Shown piece by piece: positions 45,435-55,613 of a DNA stretch of 64,000 nt. The position numbers and the translations under genes were made by a program. This DNA is from Nesterenkonia sp. Act20 (lineage in GTDB: Bacteria; Actinomycetota; Actinomycetes; Actinomycetales; Micrococcaceae): positions 1,642,391 to 1,706,390 of the forward strand of contig NZ_JADPQH010000001.1 of the NCBI RefSeq assembly GCF_019173455.1, in the 5' to 3' direction. Position 1 is the first letter of the stretch, and every line of letters begins with the position of its first letter. The notes beneath the pieces were generated by a model that was given only the letters and a program-made list of their open reading frames with translations, was not told where the DNA came from and made no database searches.

Positions 45435-46457
45435 TCAGTCCCGGAGGGCGTGGTCGAGTTCATCGGCGGTCGGCGGCTGAGCCCCGAAGCGTGAGGAGTT
45501 GATGGCGGCGGCACGTGCTGCGGTGCGCAGCACGGTGCTGAGCTGGTCGGTGGTGATCTCGCGCAGCGCCGGACGACGTGCGGCGCCGAGGAGGTTCATG
45601 CCGCGCAGCGTGGAGAGCGTGGCCGCCATGAAGGAGTCGCCCGCGCCCACCGTGTCAGCGACCTCGACGGAGAAGGCTTCCTGTTCCGCAAAGCCAGCGC
45701 GAGTCAGGCCCATTGCGCCGGAGGGTCCTCGGGTGACGGTGACCAGCGAGGGGCCCATCTGCAGCCAGGCGTCCATGGTCTCGCGGTGGCTGCGCTCGGG
45801 GTAGAGCAGGTCGAGATCGTCGGTGGAGGCCTGGATGATGTCGGCGCGAGAGATGAACTCCTCCGCCTGGCGGCGCGCCTCATCCCTATTGGGCACCAGG
45901 GTGGGCCGGTAGTTCGGGTCATAGGAGACCGTGGCGACGGCGTACGCGCGGTCGATCACGTTCTTGACGGTCTCGGCGCCCGGCTGGAGCATCGCCCCGA
46001 TGGAGCCTGCATGCAGGTGTTCCAGCGGGCCGGAGTCCTGATTCTGGGAGTCCTGATTCTGGGAGTGCTGGCCTTCGGTGGCAGTCCCGCTCTGGCCGCT
46101 CTGGCTGGCGAGGGTGCAGAACTTCGCCTCCAGCTCATCGGCGCTGGGCAGCGTCCAGTCCAGGGTGAACTCGTAGCTGGCCTGCCCGGTGGGATCCAGC
46201 GTGGCCCGCGCTACGGAGGTCGGAGAGGCGTCCGCCTCGAGCAGGGCGGTGATGCCCTGGGCCCGGAGACTGCGCGCGATCATGCGTCCATATTCGTCGT
46301 CACCGCGGCGACCGGCGAAGACGACCTCGTGCTCCAACCTGGCGAGCCCTACCGCCACGTTGAACGGTGAGCCCCCGACGTGCGCCTTGGGGGCAGATGT
46401 CTCGGACTGGACGACATCGACCAAGCACTCGCCGATGACCGCTAGGTATGAACTCAC
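45435..46457 (-). CDS. PfkB-family carbohydrate kinase
   Basis: 340 aa, ribokinase fold. GECLVDVV and HVGGSPFNVAVGLARL at the N-terminus, the catalytic DTVGAGDSFMAA signature, and NSSRFGAQPP at the end; fructokinase/2-keto-sugar kinase-like. Unusual: a Gln/Asn/Ser-rich insertion (about residues 118-142) coded partly by two exact 15-bp tandem repeats (46032-46061). Start is GTG. Sugar specificity unknown. Confidence 0.88.
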   Translation of the reverse strand: MSSYLAVIGECLVDVVQSETSAPKAHVGGSPFNVAVGLARLEHEVVFAGRRGDDEYGRMIARSLRAQGITALLEADASPTSVARATLDPTGQASYEFTLDWTLPSADELEAKFCTLASQSGQSGTATEGQHSQNQDSQNQDSGPLEHLHAGSIGAMLQPGAETVKNVIDRAYAVATVSYDPNYRPTLVPNRDEARRQAEEFISRADIIQASTDDLDLLYPERSHRETMDAWLQMGPSLVTVTRGPSGAMGLTRAGFAEQEAFSVEVADTVGAGDSFMAATLSTLRGMNLLGAARRPALREITTDQLSTVLRTAARAAAINSSRFGAQPPTADELDHALRD

Positions 46458-46485
46458 CCCACTAAACTACCGCACGCCCCCGTAC

Positions 46486-47667
46486 TCAGAGCTGTTTGTA
46501 GAGCTCGTAGCCACCGATCAGGTTGCGCAGATCCGCCTGCGGGTGCCGCTCGCGCAGAAGCTCAAGAGCCTGCCGAGACCTGACGCCGATCTTGCAATAG
46601 AGCACCACCGGCTTTCCGGGAGTCTGCTCGAGTCCGGAAGAGGCGGCGTCGTCCGCTGTCACGCCGCCCAGCAGACCGCTCAGCGGCAGGTTCACCGCCC
46701 CCTCGATGGTGCCCATCTGATGCTCCCAGGGCTCCCGCACGTCGAGGATGCCACCGACCTGACCGGCGTCGATGAGCTCGCGCAGCTGCGCGGGGCTCAG
46801 TTCGTCGGCGAGCTTAGGCTCCCCGGTGTAGGGGTTGAACTCGAGGTCCTCGACCACCGGCTCCGGGTCTGGATTGAATCCGCCGAGCCCGGTGACATCG
46901 GCGCCGATAGTGGTGACGGGTTCCCGAGCAGGGTCCGGATGCAGCGTGATCTCACGGAAGCTCGAGTTCATCGCATCATAGGTGAGCACGCGGCCCAGCA
47001 GGGTGCGGCCGATCCCGGTGAGGAACTTGATGGTCTCGGTGGCCATGATCGAGCCGATGACACCGGGCAGCACGCCGAGCACGCCAGCCTGCGCGCAGGT
47101 AGGGACCTCCCCGGCGTCGGGCGCCTCAGGGTAGAGGTCGCGATAGGTCGGGCCGTGTCCCGCCCAGAAGAGACTGACCTGTCCGGCGAAGCGCAGGATG
47201 GATCCGGAGACCATCGGCTTGTCGGCGATCTCGCAGGCGTCGGCGACCACGTAGCGCGTGGCGAAGTTGTCCGAGCCGTCGACCACGATGTCCGCCTCGG
47301 CGATGAGCTCCAGCGCGTTGGCCGCGGTGATCCGCTCCCGGTGCTCGTGGATGACGATCTCGGGGTGCAGGCCGCGCATGACGGCGGCGGCTGAGGCCGT
47401 CTTGGGCTCACCGATGCTGTCCTCGGAGTGGATCACCTGCCGGTGCAGGTTGGAGCGGTCCACCACGTCATGGTCGATCACATCGATGGTGCCCACGCCG
47501 GCAGCGGCCAGGTAGGTCAGAATGGGCGCACCGAGACCGCCGGCGCCGATCACCACGACGCGAGAGTTCAGCAGCTTGGCCTGGGCCTCGATGCCGAAGC
47601 CCTCCAGCGAGAAGTGCCGCTGGAACCGTTCCATCTGGGAGGCGGAGAACTGGGAGAGATCATTCAT
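46486..47667 (-). CDS. thiF: ThiF/MoeB-family adenylyltransferase with C-terminal rhodanese domain
   Basis: 393 aa. E1-like domain (about 10-245) with GAGGLGAPILTYLAAAGVG, the catalytic Asp in VVDGSDNFATRY and Arg in DRSNLHRQVIH; C-terminal rhodanese (about 285-393) with active Cys in VVLYCKIGVRSRQ. It adenylates the C-terminal Gly of ThiS (possibly also MoaD, as in MoeZ) and delivers sulfur from its own rhodanese. Lacks the CxxC zinc pairs of E. coli ThiF, as usual in actinobacterial MoeZ. Last gene of thiO-S-G-F. Confidence 0.9.
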   Translation of the reverse strand: MNDLSQFSASQMERFQRHFSLEGFGIEAQAKLLNSRVVVIGAGGLGAPILTYLAAAGVGTIDVIDHDVVDRSNLHRQVIHSEDSIGEPKTASAAAVMRGLHPEIVIHEHRERITAANALELIAEADIVVDGSDNFATRYVVADACEIADKPMVSGSILRFAGQVSLFWAGHGPTYRDLYPEAPDAGEVPTCAQAGVLGVLPGVIGSIMATETIKFLTGIGRTLLGRVLTYDAMNSSFREITLHPDPAREPVTTIGADVTGLGGFNPDPEPVVEDLEFNPYTGEPKLADELSPAQLRELIDAGQVGGILDVREPWEHQMGTIEGAVNLPLSGLLGGVTADDAASSGLEQTPGKPVVLYCKIGVRSRQALELLRERHPQADLRNLIGGYELYKQL

Positions 47668-47681
47668 CGGTGCGTGGGTCC

Positions 47682-48747
<1,066 letters not shown>

Positions 48748-48864
48748 GATTCTCCACGTCATCTGGTGCGGGTGGTCTTGGCACAACACGGCACGGGCCG
48801 CGCGTGTTCCTGGTCCGATCCAGGCCTCGGGCCTGCGAGCGCGGGCCGTGACCAGTCTAGTGAG

Positions 48865-50148
48865 TCAGGACCTGCCCCGGGTCAAGCTCATGCTGGCCAG
48901 CAGCTGCTCGTCGGCTGCGGTCAGCGGAGCGACCGGTGCTGGTGTGCCGGCGAGCGAATGATCGAGCAGCGCGGCCCCGAGCCGGGCGGCCAGCGGGGCG
49001 AGCAGGATCCCGTGCCGGGAGTAGCCGGTGGAGACCACCAGGCCAGGTCGAAGGGCACCTAGGTACGGGCGGTCGTCGGGAGTGCCGGGGCGGGCCCGGG
49101 TGGTGATCTCGGTCAGCTCCATGTCTTTGACTCCGGGGAGCACGGCCACGGCGTCGCTGAGCAGCTCCTGGACCGACCCGGCATGGGTGCCGGTGAGACT
49201 GTCCTCCCGGGAGGATGCCCCGATGACCAGCCCACCATCGGCCCGTGGGACCAGGTAGACGGAACGGCCGTTGACCTTGGCGCGGACGGTCGCGTCGAGG
49301 ACGTGAGTCTCCCCGGGCATCAGCTGGGCGGGGTTCACGCGCAGCCGGAGGACGTCGCCGTGAATGGGGCGCAGGTCCAGCGGGCAGGTCTCCGGGAGTC
49401 CGCGGATCGCTGAATAGCCCAGGCCCGGCACAAGGACGACGGCGGAGAACGGGCGGGCGAGGTCGTCGTCGGTGGTGACGGTGAACCCGCGTGATCCACC
49501 GGGCACCTCTTCCACCGCGGTGACCGACGCGGTGAGCCACTGGGCGGGCTCCCCGGCCTCTGGGAAGTCCCGTGGATCCAGGTCGGCGTCGAGTGCGGCG
49601 CGCACCGCGGCTACGAGCTGTCGCGGGTCGATCTGGTGGTCGCTGGGGACATCCCAGCCCTTGGAGATGGCCGGGGCCAGGGCCGGCTCACGACGTCGCA
49701 GGGTGGAGCTGGTCAGCGCGGTGACCTCCATGCCGTGCTCGCGCTGAAGCACAGCAAGCTCGGCCACGGCGTCCCGGTCGGAGCGGTCGGCCGCAATCAG
49801 CAGGGTGCCATTCTCCCGGTAGCCGGTGGGCACGTCGGTGGCTCGGGACAGGGTGGCCAGAAGCTGGGGATACTCCGTCCGAGAGGCTGTCATGATGGGC
49901 CAAAGTTCGTCCTGGCCGTACTGGACCTCGCTGATGGGAGCGAGCATGCCGGCGGCGGCGTACGAGGCGTCCTGGGCGATGTCCGGCGCAATGACGGTGA
50001 CGTCGTGGCCTGCCAGACGCAGCTGCCAGGCGGTCAGCAGCCCGACCACGCCCGCGCCGATCACGGCTGTGTCCACTCCGGTGTGCCCAGAGAGGGTCAC
50101 GGGAGCCGAACCCGAGTCCCCTGCTGGGGAAGCAGCGTCAGATGACAT
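48865..50148 (-). CDS. thiO: Glycine oxidase ThiO
   Basis: 427-aa FAD-dependent amine oxidase of the DAO family that supplies dehydroglycine for thiazole synthesis, replacing ThiH. Nucleotide motif VIGAGVVGLLTAWQL, AAGMLAPISEVQYG, and C-terminal STGYSRHGILLAP. ATG 50148 has AGGAG six bases upstream; the frame extends another 92 codons without support. First of the thi genes. No TPP riboswitch could be recognised upstream. Confidence 0.92.
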   Translation of the reverse strand: MSSDAASPAGDSGSAPVTLSGHTGVDTAVIGAGVVGLLTAWQLRLAGHDVTVIAPDIAQDASYAAAGMLAPISEVQYGQDELWPIMTASRTEYPQLLATLSRATDVPTGYRENGTLLIAADRSDRDAVAELAVLQREHGMEVTALTSSTLRRREPALAPAISKGWDVPSDHQIDPRQLVAAVRAALDADLDPRDFPEAGEPAQWLTASVTAVEEVPGGSRGFTVTTDDDLARPFSAVVLVPGLGYSAIRGLPETCPLDLRPIHGDVLRLRVNPAQLMPGETHVLDATVRAKVNGRSVYLVPRADGGLVIGASSREDSLTGTHAGSVQELLSDAVAVLPGVKDMELTEITTRARPGTPDDRPYLGALRPGLVVSTGYSRHGILLAPLAARLGAALLDHSLAGTPAPVAPLTAADEQLLASMSLTRGRS

Positions 50149-50458
50149 TTCACTCCTGCTGCAGTTCACTGCGCAGTATCTCCGATACCGCCTGTCACGT
50201 TCGCATGAGCTGTGAATCCGGCACGCGGGACGGCCCGGATGGGCTGGCCACACAGACGTCCACAACCAGTCCATCCTAAGGCTCCGGGCGGTCCCCCTGG
50301 CGTTGCTGGCGCGACGCGATGCATCTGGACAGGCAGAGCAAGGTCTTCTCCGTGCACCCATCGTCTGACAGGATGAAGGTGCTGAAGCGCCGGCTCTCGC
50401 GCGACACCGCTTGACGGAGAACAACTCGACGCTGAATGTCTTCCGGAAAGGTCATCTC

Positions 50459-52816
50459 ATGACTCGCTCGAACCCTCCCGTCGATGAAGCCGACGAGAAC
50501 AATCTCGAAGTCGACAAGCCCAAGGACTGGGCGGCCGGAATGCCGGGCGTCTACCACTCGATGCAGCCCGCGCTCAAACACATGGGCATCGAGCGCAGCG
50601 CGCGGACGTTACTCGCAATGAACCAGAAGCAGGGATTCGACTGCATGAGCTGCGCGTGGCCGGACCCCTCTGGCCACCGGAGCACGTTCGAGTACTGCGA
50701 GAACGGGGCCAAGGCCGTCACCTGGGAAGCCACACCGGTCACGGTCGCCTCGGACTTCTGGGCTGAACACTCGATCAGCGAACTGCGTGAGCGCTCCGAG
50801 TACTGGCTGGGGATGCAGGGACGACTCACTGAACCGGTCTACAAGGCCGCCGGCGACGATCACTATCGGCCCGTGAGCTGGGACGAAGCGATCAGGATCG
50901 TGTCTGCGAAGCTCAAGAGCCTCTCGTCCCCCGACGAAGCCGCGTTCTATACCAGTGGCCGCGCCTCGAACGAGGCGGCGTTCATCTACCAGCTGTTCAT
51001 CCGCGGATTCGGAACCAACAATCTGCCCGACTGTTCGAACATGTGCCATGAGTCATCCGGGGTGGCGATGGGAGAGACCATCGGCGTCGGCAAGGCGACG
51101 GTGTCCTACGACGATTTCCTCCACTGCGATCTGCTGATCCTGATCGGTCAGAATCCGGGGACCAACCACCCGCGCATGCTCAGTGCCATGGAGAAGCAGA
51201 AGGAGAATGGCGGCCAGATCGTCGCCGTCAACCCCTTGCCTGAGGCCGGACTGCGCCGGTTCAAGAACCCGCAGAAGCCCAAGGGAGTCATCGGCCGGGG
51301 CACGGATCTGGCGGATCAGTTCCTGCAGATCCGAGCAGGCGGAGACATGGCGCTGCTCCAGGCAGTGTCCAAACGTGTGCTCGAAGCAGAGGAGAACAGC
51401 CCCGGCAGCGTGCTCGACCACGAGTTCATCGCCGAGCACTGTGAAGGGCTCGACGAGCTGCGCGAACACCTGTCCCAGCTGGACGAAGAGACCGTGCTGG
51501 AGGCGACAGGACTGCGCTCCGAAGAGATCGACGAGCTTGCCCAGCGGTACATCAATGCTGAGGCGGTCATCATCACCTGGGCGATGGGCGTCACGCAGCA
51601 GAAGAACGGGGTCGGCACGATCAAGGAGATCATCAATCTGCTCCTGCTGCGTGGAAACTTCGGCCGACCTGGAGCGGGGGCGTCACCGATTCGCGGGCAC
51701 TCCAACGTCCAAGGTGACCGCACGATGGGAATCTGGGAGCAGATGCCGGCCTCGTTTCTCGACGCGCTCGGGCGTGAGTTCTCGTTCGACCCTCCGCGTG
51801 AGCACGGTGTCGATTCGGTCGACGCCGTGCGAGGAATGCGCGAGGGCGACATCAGGTTCTTCCTCTCCCTGGGAGGCAACTTCGCGGCCGCGATGTCTGA
51901 CACCGCAGCGACCGAGTCCGCCATGCAGAACCTGGAGATGAACGTCCAGATCTCCACCAAGCTGAACCGCTCCCACACGGTGGTCGGGCAGGAAGCCCTG
52001 ATACTCCCGACTCTGGGCCGCACCGAAATCGACGTGCAGGCGTCCGGTCCGCAGTTCGTCTCAGTGGAGGACACCGTCAGCGCTGTCCATTCCTCCGAAG
52101 GCAGAGTCGAACCGGTGGCACCGAACCTGCTTTCCGAGATCGCCATCGTCAGCCGCCTTGCACACGCGACCCTTGACGGCCGCGTGGCAGCTGACTGGAG
52201 TGGGTTTGAGGGCGACTACGACCTCATCCGCGACCACATCTCGCATGTAGTCCCGGGATGCGAGAACTACAACGTACGGATCCGGGAGAAGGACGGCTTC
52301 CTGCTGGCGAACGGACCACGTGATTCCCGGACGTTCAACACCCCCAGCGGCAGAGCGATCATGACCGTCAATGAGCTGGACCTCCTGGACTGCCCACCCG
52401 ATCGACTGATCCTGCAGACCATGCGTTCACATGACCAGTTCAACACCACCATCTACGGCTATAACGATCGGTACCGCGGGATCAAGAAGGGCCGGCACGT
52501 GATCTTCGTGAACCCTGAGGACCTCGCGCAGCTGGGCTTCAGCGACGGAGACCTCGTCGACGTCCACGGTGAGTACGCTGACGGCAAGGACCGCATGCTG
52601 CGAAAGTTCCGCCTCGTGTCCTACCCGACGGCCCGGGGCTGCGCCGCCGTGTACTACCCCGAAGGCAATGTCCTGGTGCCGCTGGATGACACCGTCCAAG
52701 GCAGCAATACGCCCGTCTCGAAGGGCGTGATCATCCGGATAGAGCCAGCCGGAGACGGACCCGCCGGCGGCAGCGGCGAGGAGAATAAGCGTGAGGACAT
52801 GCCTGCCACGGTCTGA
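50459..52816 (+). CDS. FdhF/YdeP-type molybdopterin oxidoreductase
   Basis: 785-aa protein of the molybdopterin oxidoreductase superfamily, FdhA-like alpha subunit group (YdeP). CMSCAWPDP near residue 60 replaces the four-Cys iron-sulfur motif of true formate dehydrogenase H, and no selenocysteine codon is seen. GFGTNNLPDCSNMCHESSG contains the Cys expected at the molybdenum site. C-terminal MopB-CT domain with RSHDQFNTTIYGYNDRYRG. ATG 50459 follows GGAAAGG; a TTG 16 codons earlier is less likely. No other Fdh subunits adjoin. Reported roles of relatives are acid or oxidative stress resistance; substrate unknown. Confidence 0.88.
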   Translation: MTRSNPPVDEADENNLEVDKPKDWAAGMPGVYHSMQPALKHMGIERSARTLLAMNQKQGFDCMSCAWPDPSGHRSTFEYCENGAKAVTWEATPVTVASDFWAEHSISELRERSEYWLGMQGRLTEPVYKAAGDDHYRPVSWDEAIRIVSAKLKSLSSPDEAAFYTSGRASNEAAFIYQLFIRGFGTNNLPDCSNMCHESSGVAMGETIGVGKATVSYDDFLHCDLLILIGQNPGTNHPRMLSAMEKQKENGGQIVAVNPLPEAGLRRFKNPQKPKGVIGRGTDLADQFLQIRAGGDMALLQAVSKRVLEAEENSPGSVLDHEFIAEHCEGLDELREHLSQLDEETVLEATGLRSEEIDELAQRYINAEAVIITWAMGVTQQKNGVGTIKEIINLLLLRGNFGRPGAGASPIRGHSNVQGDRTMGIWEQMPASFLDALGREFSFDPPREHGVDSVDAVRGMREGDIRFFLSLGGNFAAAMSDTAATESAMQNLEMNVQISTKLNRSHTVVGQEALILPTLGRTEIDVQASGPQFVSVEDTVSAVHSSEGRVEPVAPNLLSEIAIVSRLAHATLDGRVAADWSGFEGDYDLIRDHISHVVPGCENYNVRIREKDGFLLANGPRDSRTFNTPSGRAIMTVNELDLLDCPPDRLILQTMRSHDQFNTTIYGYNDRYRGIKKGRHVIFVNPEDLAQLGFSDGDLVDVHGEYADGKDRMLRKFRLVSYPTARGCAAVYYPEGNVLVPLDDTVQGSNTPVSKGVIIRIEPAGDGPAGGSGEENKREDMPATV

Positions 52817-52835
52817 GCTCACACAGACACAAGAA

Positions 52836-52868
52836 GGGCTCTCCTAGGTGAACCTAGGAAGGGCCCTG
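52836..52868 (+). terminator. Terminator after the molybdopterin oxidoreductase gene
   Basis: Nested hairpin: inner CCTAGG/CCTAGG pair around TGAA and outer AGGGC/GCCCT, 19 bases after the stop. Confidence 0.6.
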
Positions 52869-52930
52869 ATCAGCGGTTTTGCGCGTTTCAGGACTTGCGC
52901 TGGTTCTCTCCCAGTCCTGATGTTCAGCGG

Positions 52931-52975
52931 AGCGGGCGACGGGAATCGAACCCGCGTCGTCTGCTTGGGAAGCAG
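52931..52975 (-). other. Attachment-site scar: 3' part of tRNA-Gly(CCC)
   Basis: Minus-strand bases 52975 to 52931 give the anticodon stem-loop CTGCTTCCCAAGCAG (anticodon CCC), variable region, T-arm GCGGGTTCGATTCCCG and 3' acceptor strand CGCCCGCT. The 5' acceptor strand and D-arm are missing, so this is not a working tRNA. It is the duplicated end left when an element integrates into a tRNA 3' end. The orientation puts the inserted DNA at higher coordinates. Confidence 0.85.
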
Positions 52976-52995
52976 TTCTGATGGGCTCATCACTC

Positions 52996-53214
52996 CTAGT
53001 CAGATTTAGGCCAACCGAGCACTGGCGCGCACGTGGAGTGCATTTGGTCAGACTCATGCGGCGAGACGCGCTCGTCGATCCTCGCCATTGACGGGGCCAG
53101 ACCAGCAGGTGCGAGATGCCCGCAACCGTCTAGAGTCATCGAAGTCTTGGCGTGACCCATGGCCCGAGAAATCCGTCCTACCACTCCATAGCTGCCAAGT
53201 AGGACCCCTCGGAT
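52996..53214 (-). pseudogene. Tyrosine recombinase (integrase) C-terminal remnant
   Basis: The last 70 or so codons resemble phage integrase ends: RISRAMGHAKTSMTLDGCGHL corresponds to the usual MLGHASxxMTLDxYGHL, but the catalytic Tyr is Cys here. In-frame stop at 53215-53217; no upstream catalytic domain exists. Its place directly beside the tRNA fragment is normal for an integrase. The rest of the 52.87-53.33 kb gap shows nothing else. Confidence 0.7.
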
Positions 53215-53338
53215 CTACTACTTAGGGGCGGGGCTGAACCGCCGATGCAGCATCACGGACGGTATGCAGATCGCAGACCTCAGCTGCATGCTCCAGAGAG
53301 GCCTGGAATCGATTCGACTCACACGATGCTCCACTCCA

Positions 53339-54112
53339 TCAATGGCACAGCTTCTTAGTGAGTTCGTGAGCATGACGCAACAGAAGCCTCCCCATCTCAG
53401 GACGCCGCGCTGCGGAGAAGCGCGATTCGATCCCTGTGAGGCTCAAGGACCAGGCCGGCTGCCCTGACGGGTCAAAGACTGCCGCACCCATTCCCCAACT
53501 TCCCTCCACGATGAGTCCCGGGTTCAGTGACCAACCGTGCGTTCGGGTCTGGACGATCCGTTGCCGGAGAGTATCGACATCATGGCTCTCACCATGTTCA
53601 ACCACCAGGCTGTGGTTCGCGAGATACCGATCAATCGCATCCCCATCAAGGAACGAAAGGATCGCCAATCCTGCCGAGGCCACTCCCAGTGGGAATCGCT
53701 TGCCCTCGTAGAGGACGAAGGAGCGGATTGGAAAAGAACCGTCCTGCCTGAGCAGGCAGACAGTCTCATCCCCTCGTCTCGCTGAGAGAAACGCGCTTTC
53801 TCCTGTAGCGTCCGCCAGTGCTTCGACGTGCTGGCGAGCAATCGAGGTGATGTCGTAGCGCTCCGCCGCCACAGCTCCCATGAGGTAAACCTCCGGGCCC
53901 AGCAACCACAACCCCTTCCGATGGTCATGGTCGCAGAACCCCTCTTCGGTGAGGGCACTGAGCAGACGATGCACGGTGGGGCGTGGCAGATCGACAACTC
54001 GGGCTATCTGAATCGTGGAACTGCCTTCTGGCATCGACGTGCTGACCGCACGGAGAACTTTCGCGAGGCGACCGACCATTTGCGCGCCCGGAATGGAACT
54101 GGACATGTTCAT
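53339..54112 (-). CDS. IclR-family transcriptional regulator
   Basis: 257 aa: winged HTH (about 15-75, with SSTIQIARVVDLPRPTVHRLLSAL) and an effector domain (about 80-250, with GESAFLSARRGDETVCLL and GLIVEGSWGMGAAVFD). IclR proteins often control aromatic and keto-acid catabolism (PcaR/PobR types). Divergent from the CoA-transferase-thiolase genes, which it probably regulates through the 54113-54253 region. Confidence 0.9.
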   Translation of the reverse strand: MNMSSSIPGAQMVGRLAKVLRAVSTSMPEGSSTIQIARVVDLPRPTVHRLLSALTEEGFCDHDHRKGLWLLGPEVYLMGAVAAERYDITSIARQHVEALADATGESAFLSARRGDETVCLLRQDGSFPIRSFVLYEGKRFPLGVASAGLAILSFLDGDAIDRYLANHSLVVEHGESHDVDTLRQRIVQTRTHGWSLNPGLIVEGSWGMGAAVFDPSGQPAWSLSLTGIESRFSAARRPEMGRLLLRHAHELTKKLCH

Positions 54113-54253
54113 ATTATGACGTCAAGGTCCGAATTCGCCATGCAACGACCAATATAGGGGCTATCGGCACTCCCTCGTTGCCTTCATTAAAGACTACTAG
54201 CTAGGTTCTCCCTACGAACGGAAGCGTCCGCGTTGTGGACGGAGGGAGACACT

Positions 54254-54958
54254 TTGTCGAGCAAAATCAGGGAAAACGCCACCGAGGCGCTCACTTCGGT
54301 TGTGCAGGATGGCATGACCATTGCAGTGGGAGGCTTCGGACTCAGCGGCATACCCACCCGTCTTATCACCGCACTTCGGGACTCAGGTGCGACAGGCCTG
54401 ACGATCGTCTCGAACAACATGGGTGTGGATGGCAAGGGGCTCGGGCTGCTGCTAGAGAACGGCCAGGTCTCGAAGGTGCTTGCCTCATATGTCGGTGAGA
54501 ACAGGCTGTTCGCGAAACAGTTTCTGAACGGAAATCTTGAGGTCGAGTTCGTCCCGCAGGGAACACTGGCCGAACGACTGCGAGCTGGAGGCGTCGGGAT
54601 CCCTGCGTTCTACACGCCTACTGGTGTGGGCACTCCTGTTGCAGAAGGCAAACCCACCTGCGAGTTCGACGGAAGGGTTTCCGTCCTGGAACGAGGGATC
54701 ATCGCCGACCTCTCTTTGGTGCGCGCACATCGAGCTGATGCGGAGGGCAACCTCAGCTACAGGATGACATCGCGGAACTTCAATCCGCTGGTCGCGATGG
54801 CTGGGCGCATCACTCTTGCTGAGGCCGAAATGCTGGAGCAGGACTACTTGGACCCCTCCCTGGTGGACACGCCGGGGATCTTCGTACAGCGTCTCGTCGC
54901 CGCCGATCAGACCAAGGACATCGAAAAGCGGACCGTGCGTGTCCGACAGGAGGTCTAG
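54254..54958 (+). CDS. scoA: 3-oxoacid CoA-transferase subunit A
   Basis: About 234 aa. Class I CoA-transferase alpha chain, with [45 protein letters not shown] and [15 protein letters not shown]. The SYVGEN region favours the succinyl-CoA:acetoacetate type (ScoA) over PcaI, which has a different loop there. TTG 54254 is taken as start because GGAGGG lies seven bases upstream; the GTG at 54233 has none. With ScoB it activates a 3-oxoacid from succinyl-CoA. First gene of scoA-scoB-thiolase. Confidence 0.88.
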   Translation: MSSKIRENATEALTSVVQDGMTIAVGGFGLSGIPTRLITALRDSGATGLTIVSNNMGVDGKGLGLLLENGQVSKVLASYVGENRLFAKQFLNGNLEVEFVPQGTLAERLRAGGVGIPAFYTPTGVGTPVAEGKPTCEFDGRVSVLERGIIADLSLVRAHRADAEGNLSYRMTSRNFNPLVAMAGRITLAEAEMLEQDYLDPSLVDTPGIFVQRLVAADQTKDIEKRTVRVRQEV

Positions 54959-54962
54959 AACC

Positions 54963-55613
54963 ATGTGGACGCGAGACGAAATGGCGGCCATCGCTGCGAA
55001 CGAGCTGACCGACGGCCAGTATGTGAACCTCGGGATCGGCATCCCGACACTGGTAGCTAACAACCTACCTTCAGGGGTGCGCGTCACCTTGCAGAGCGAG
55101 AATGGGTTGCTGGGAATGGGGCCGTTCCCTTACGAGGGTGAAGAGGACGCCGATCTGATCAATGCCGGCAAACAAACGGTGACTCTCCTTCCTGGTGGCA
55201 GCTACTTCGATTCGGCCACCTCCTTCGGAATGATCCGGGGCGGTCACGTCCAGACTGCGATCCTCGGCGCTCTGCAGGTATCTGCCAACGGCGACCTGGC
55301 GAACTGGACCGTCCCTGGCAAGCTCGTCAAGGGCATGGGAGGGGCAATGGACCTCGTCGTGGGTGCCCCCCGAGTCATCGTCATCACCGACCACCTGACC
55401 AAAGACGGCTCCCCGAAGATTGTTGAGCGCTGCGACCTGCCCCTGACTGGATCCGGTGTAGTCGATCGGATCATTACGGACCGGGGGGTCTTCGACATCA
55501 TCGATTCGAAGCTCATACTGCGAGCCGTGGCTCCTGGTGAGGACATCGAGTCGCTGAAGAAGACCACGGGCGCGAAATTCACAGTTGACCTCGAAGATGG
55601 GGTAGCCCTATGA
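54963..55613 (+). CDS. scoB: 3-oxoacid CoA-transferase subunit B
   Basis: 216 aa beta chain with the catalytic Glu in [27 protein letters not shown] and [18 protein letters not shown] 54963 has AGGAGG in good position and follows the scoA stop by four bases. Its stop overlaps the thiolase ATG by four bases. Confidence 0.92.
   Translation: MWTRDEMAAIAANELTDGQYVNLGIGIPTLVANNLPSGVRVTLQSENGLLGMGPFPYEGEEDADLINAGKQTVTLLPGGSYFDSATSFGMIRGGHVQTAILGALQVSANGDLANWTVPGKLVKGMGGAMDLVVGAPRVIVITDHLTKDGSPKIVERCDLPLTGSGVVDRIITDRGVFDIIDSKLILRAVAPGEDIESLKKTTGAKFTVDLEDGVAL

Noticed and set aside
50149-50420. TPP riboswitch upstream of thiO
   Set aside because: I looked for the CTGAGA and the conserved pyrophosphate-sensor segments on the minus strand and could not find them.
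52931-52980. Functional tRNA-Gly gene
   Set aside because: Only anticodon arm, T-arm and 3' acceptor strand are present; the sequence where the D-arm and 5' acceptor strand should be does not fit a tRNA.
54254-55613. Annotation as PcaI/PcaJ (3-oxoadipate CoA-transferase)
   Set aside because: Loop motifs fit the acetoacetate (Sco) type better and no other beta-ketoadipate genes are in view; retained as an alternative only.
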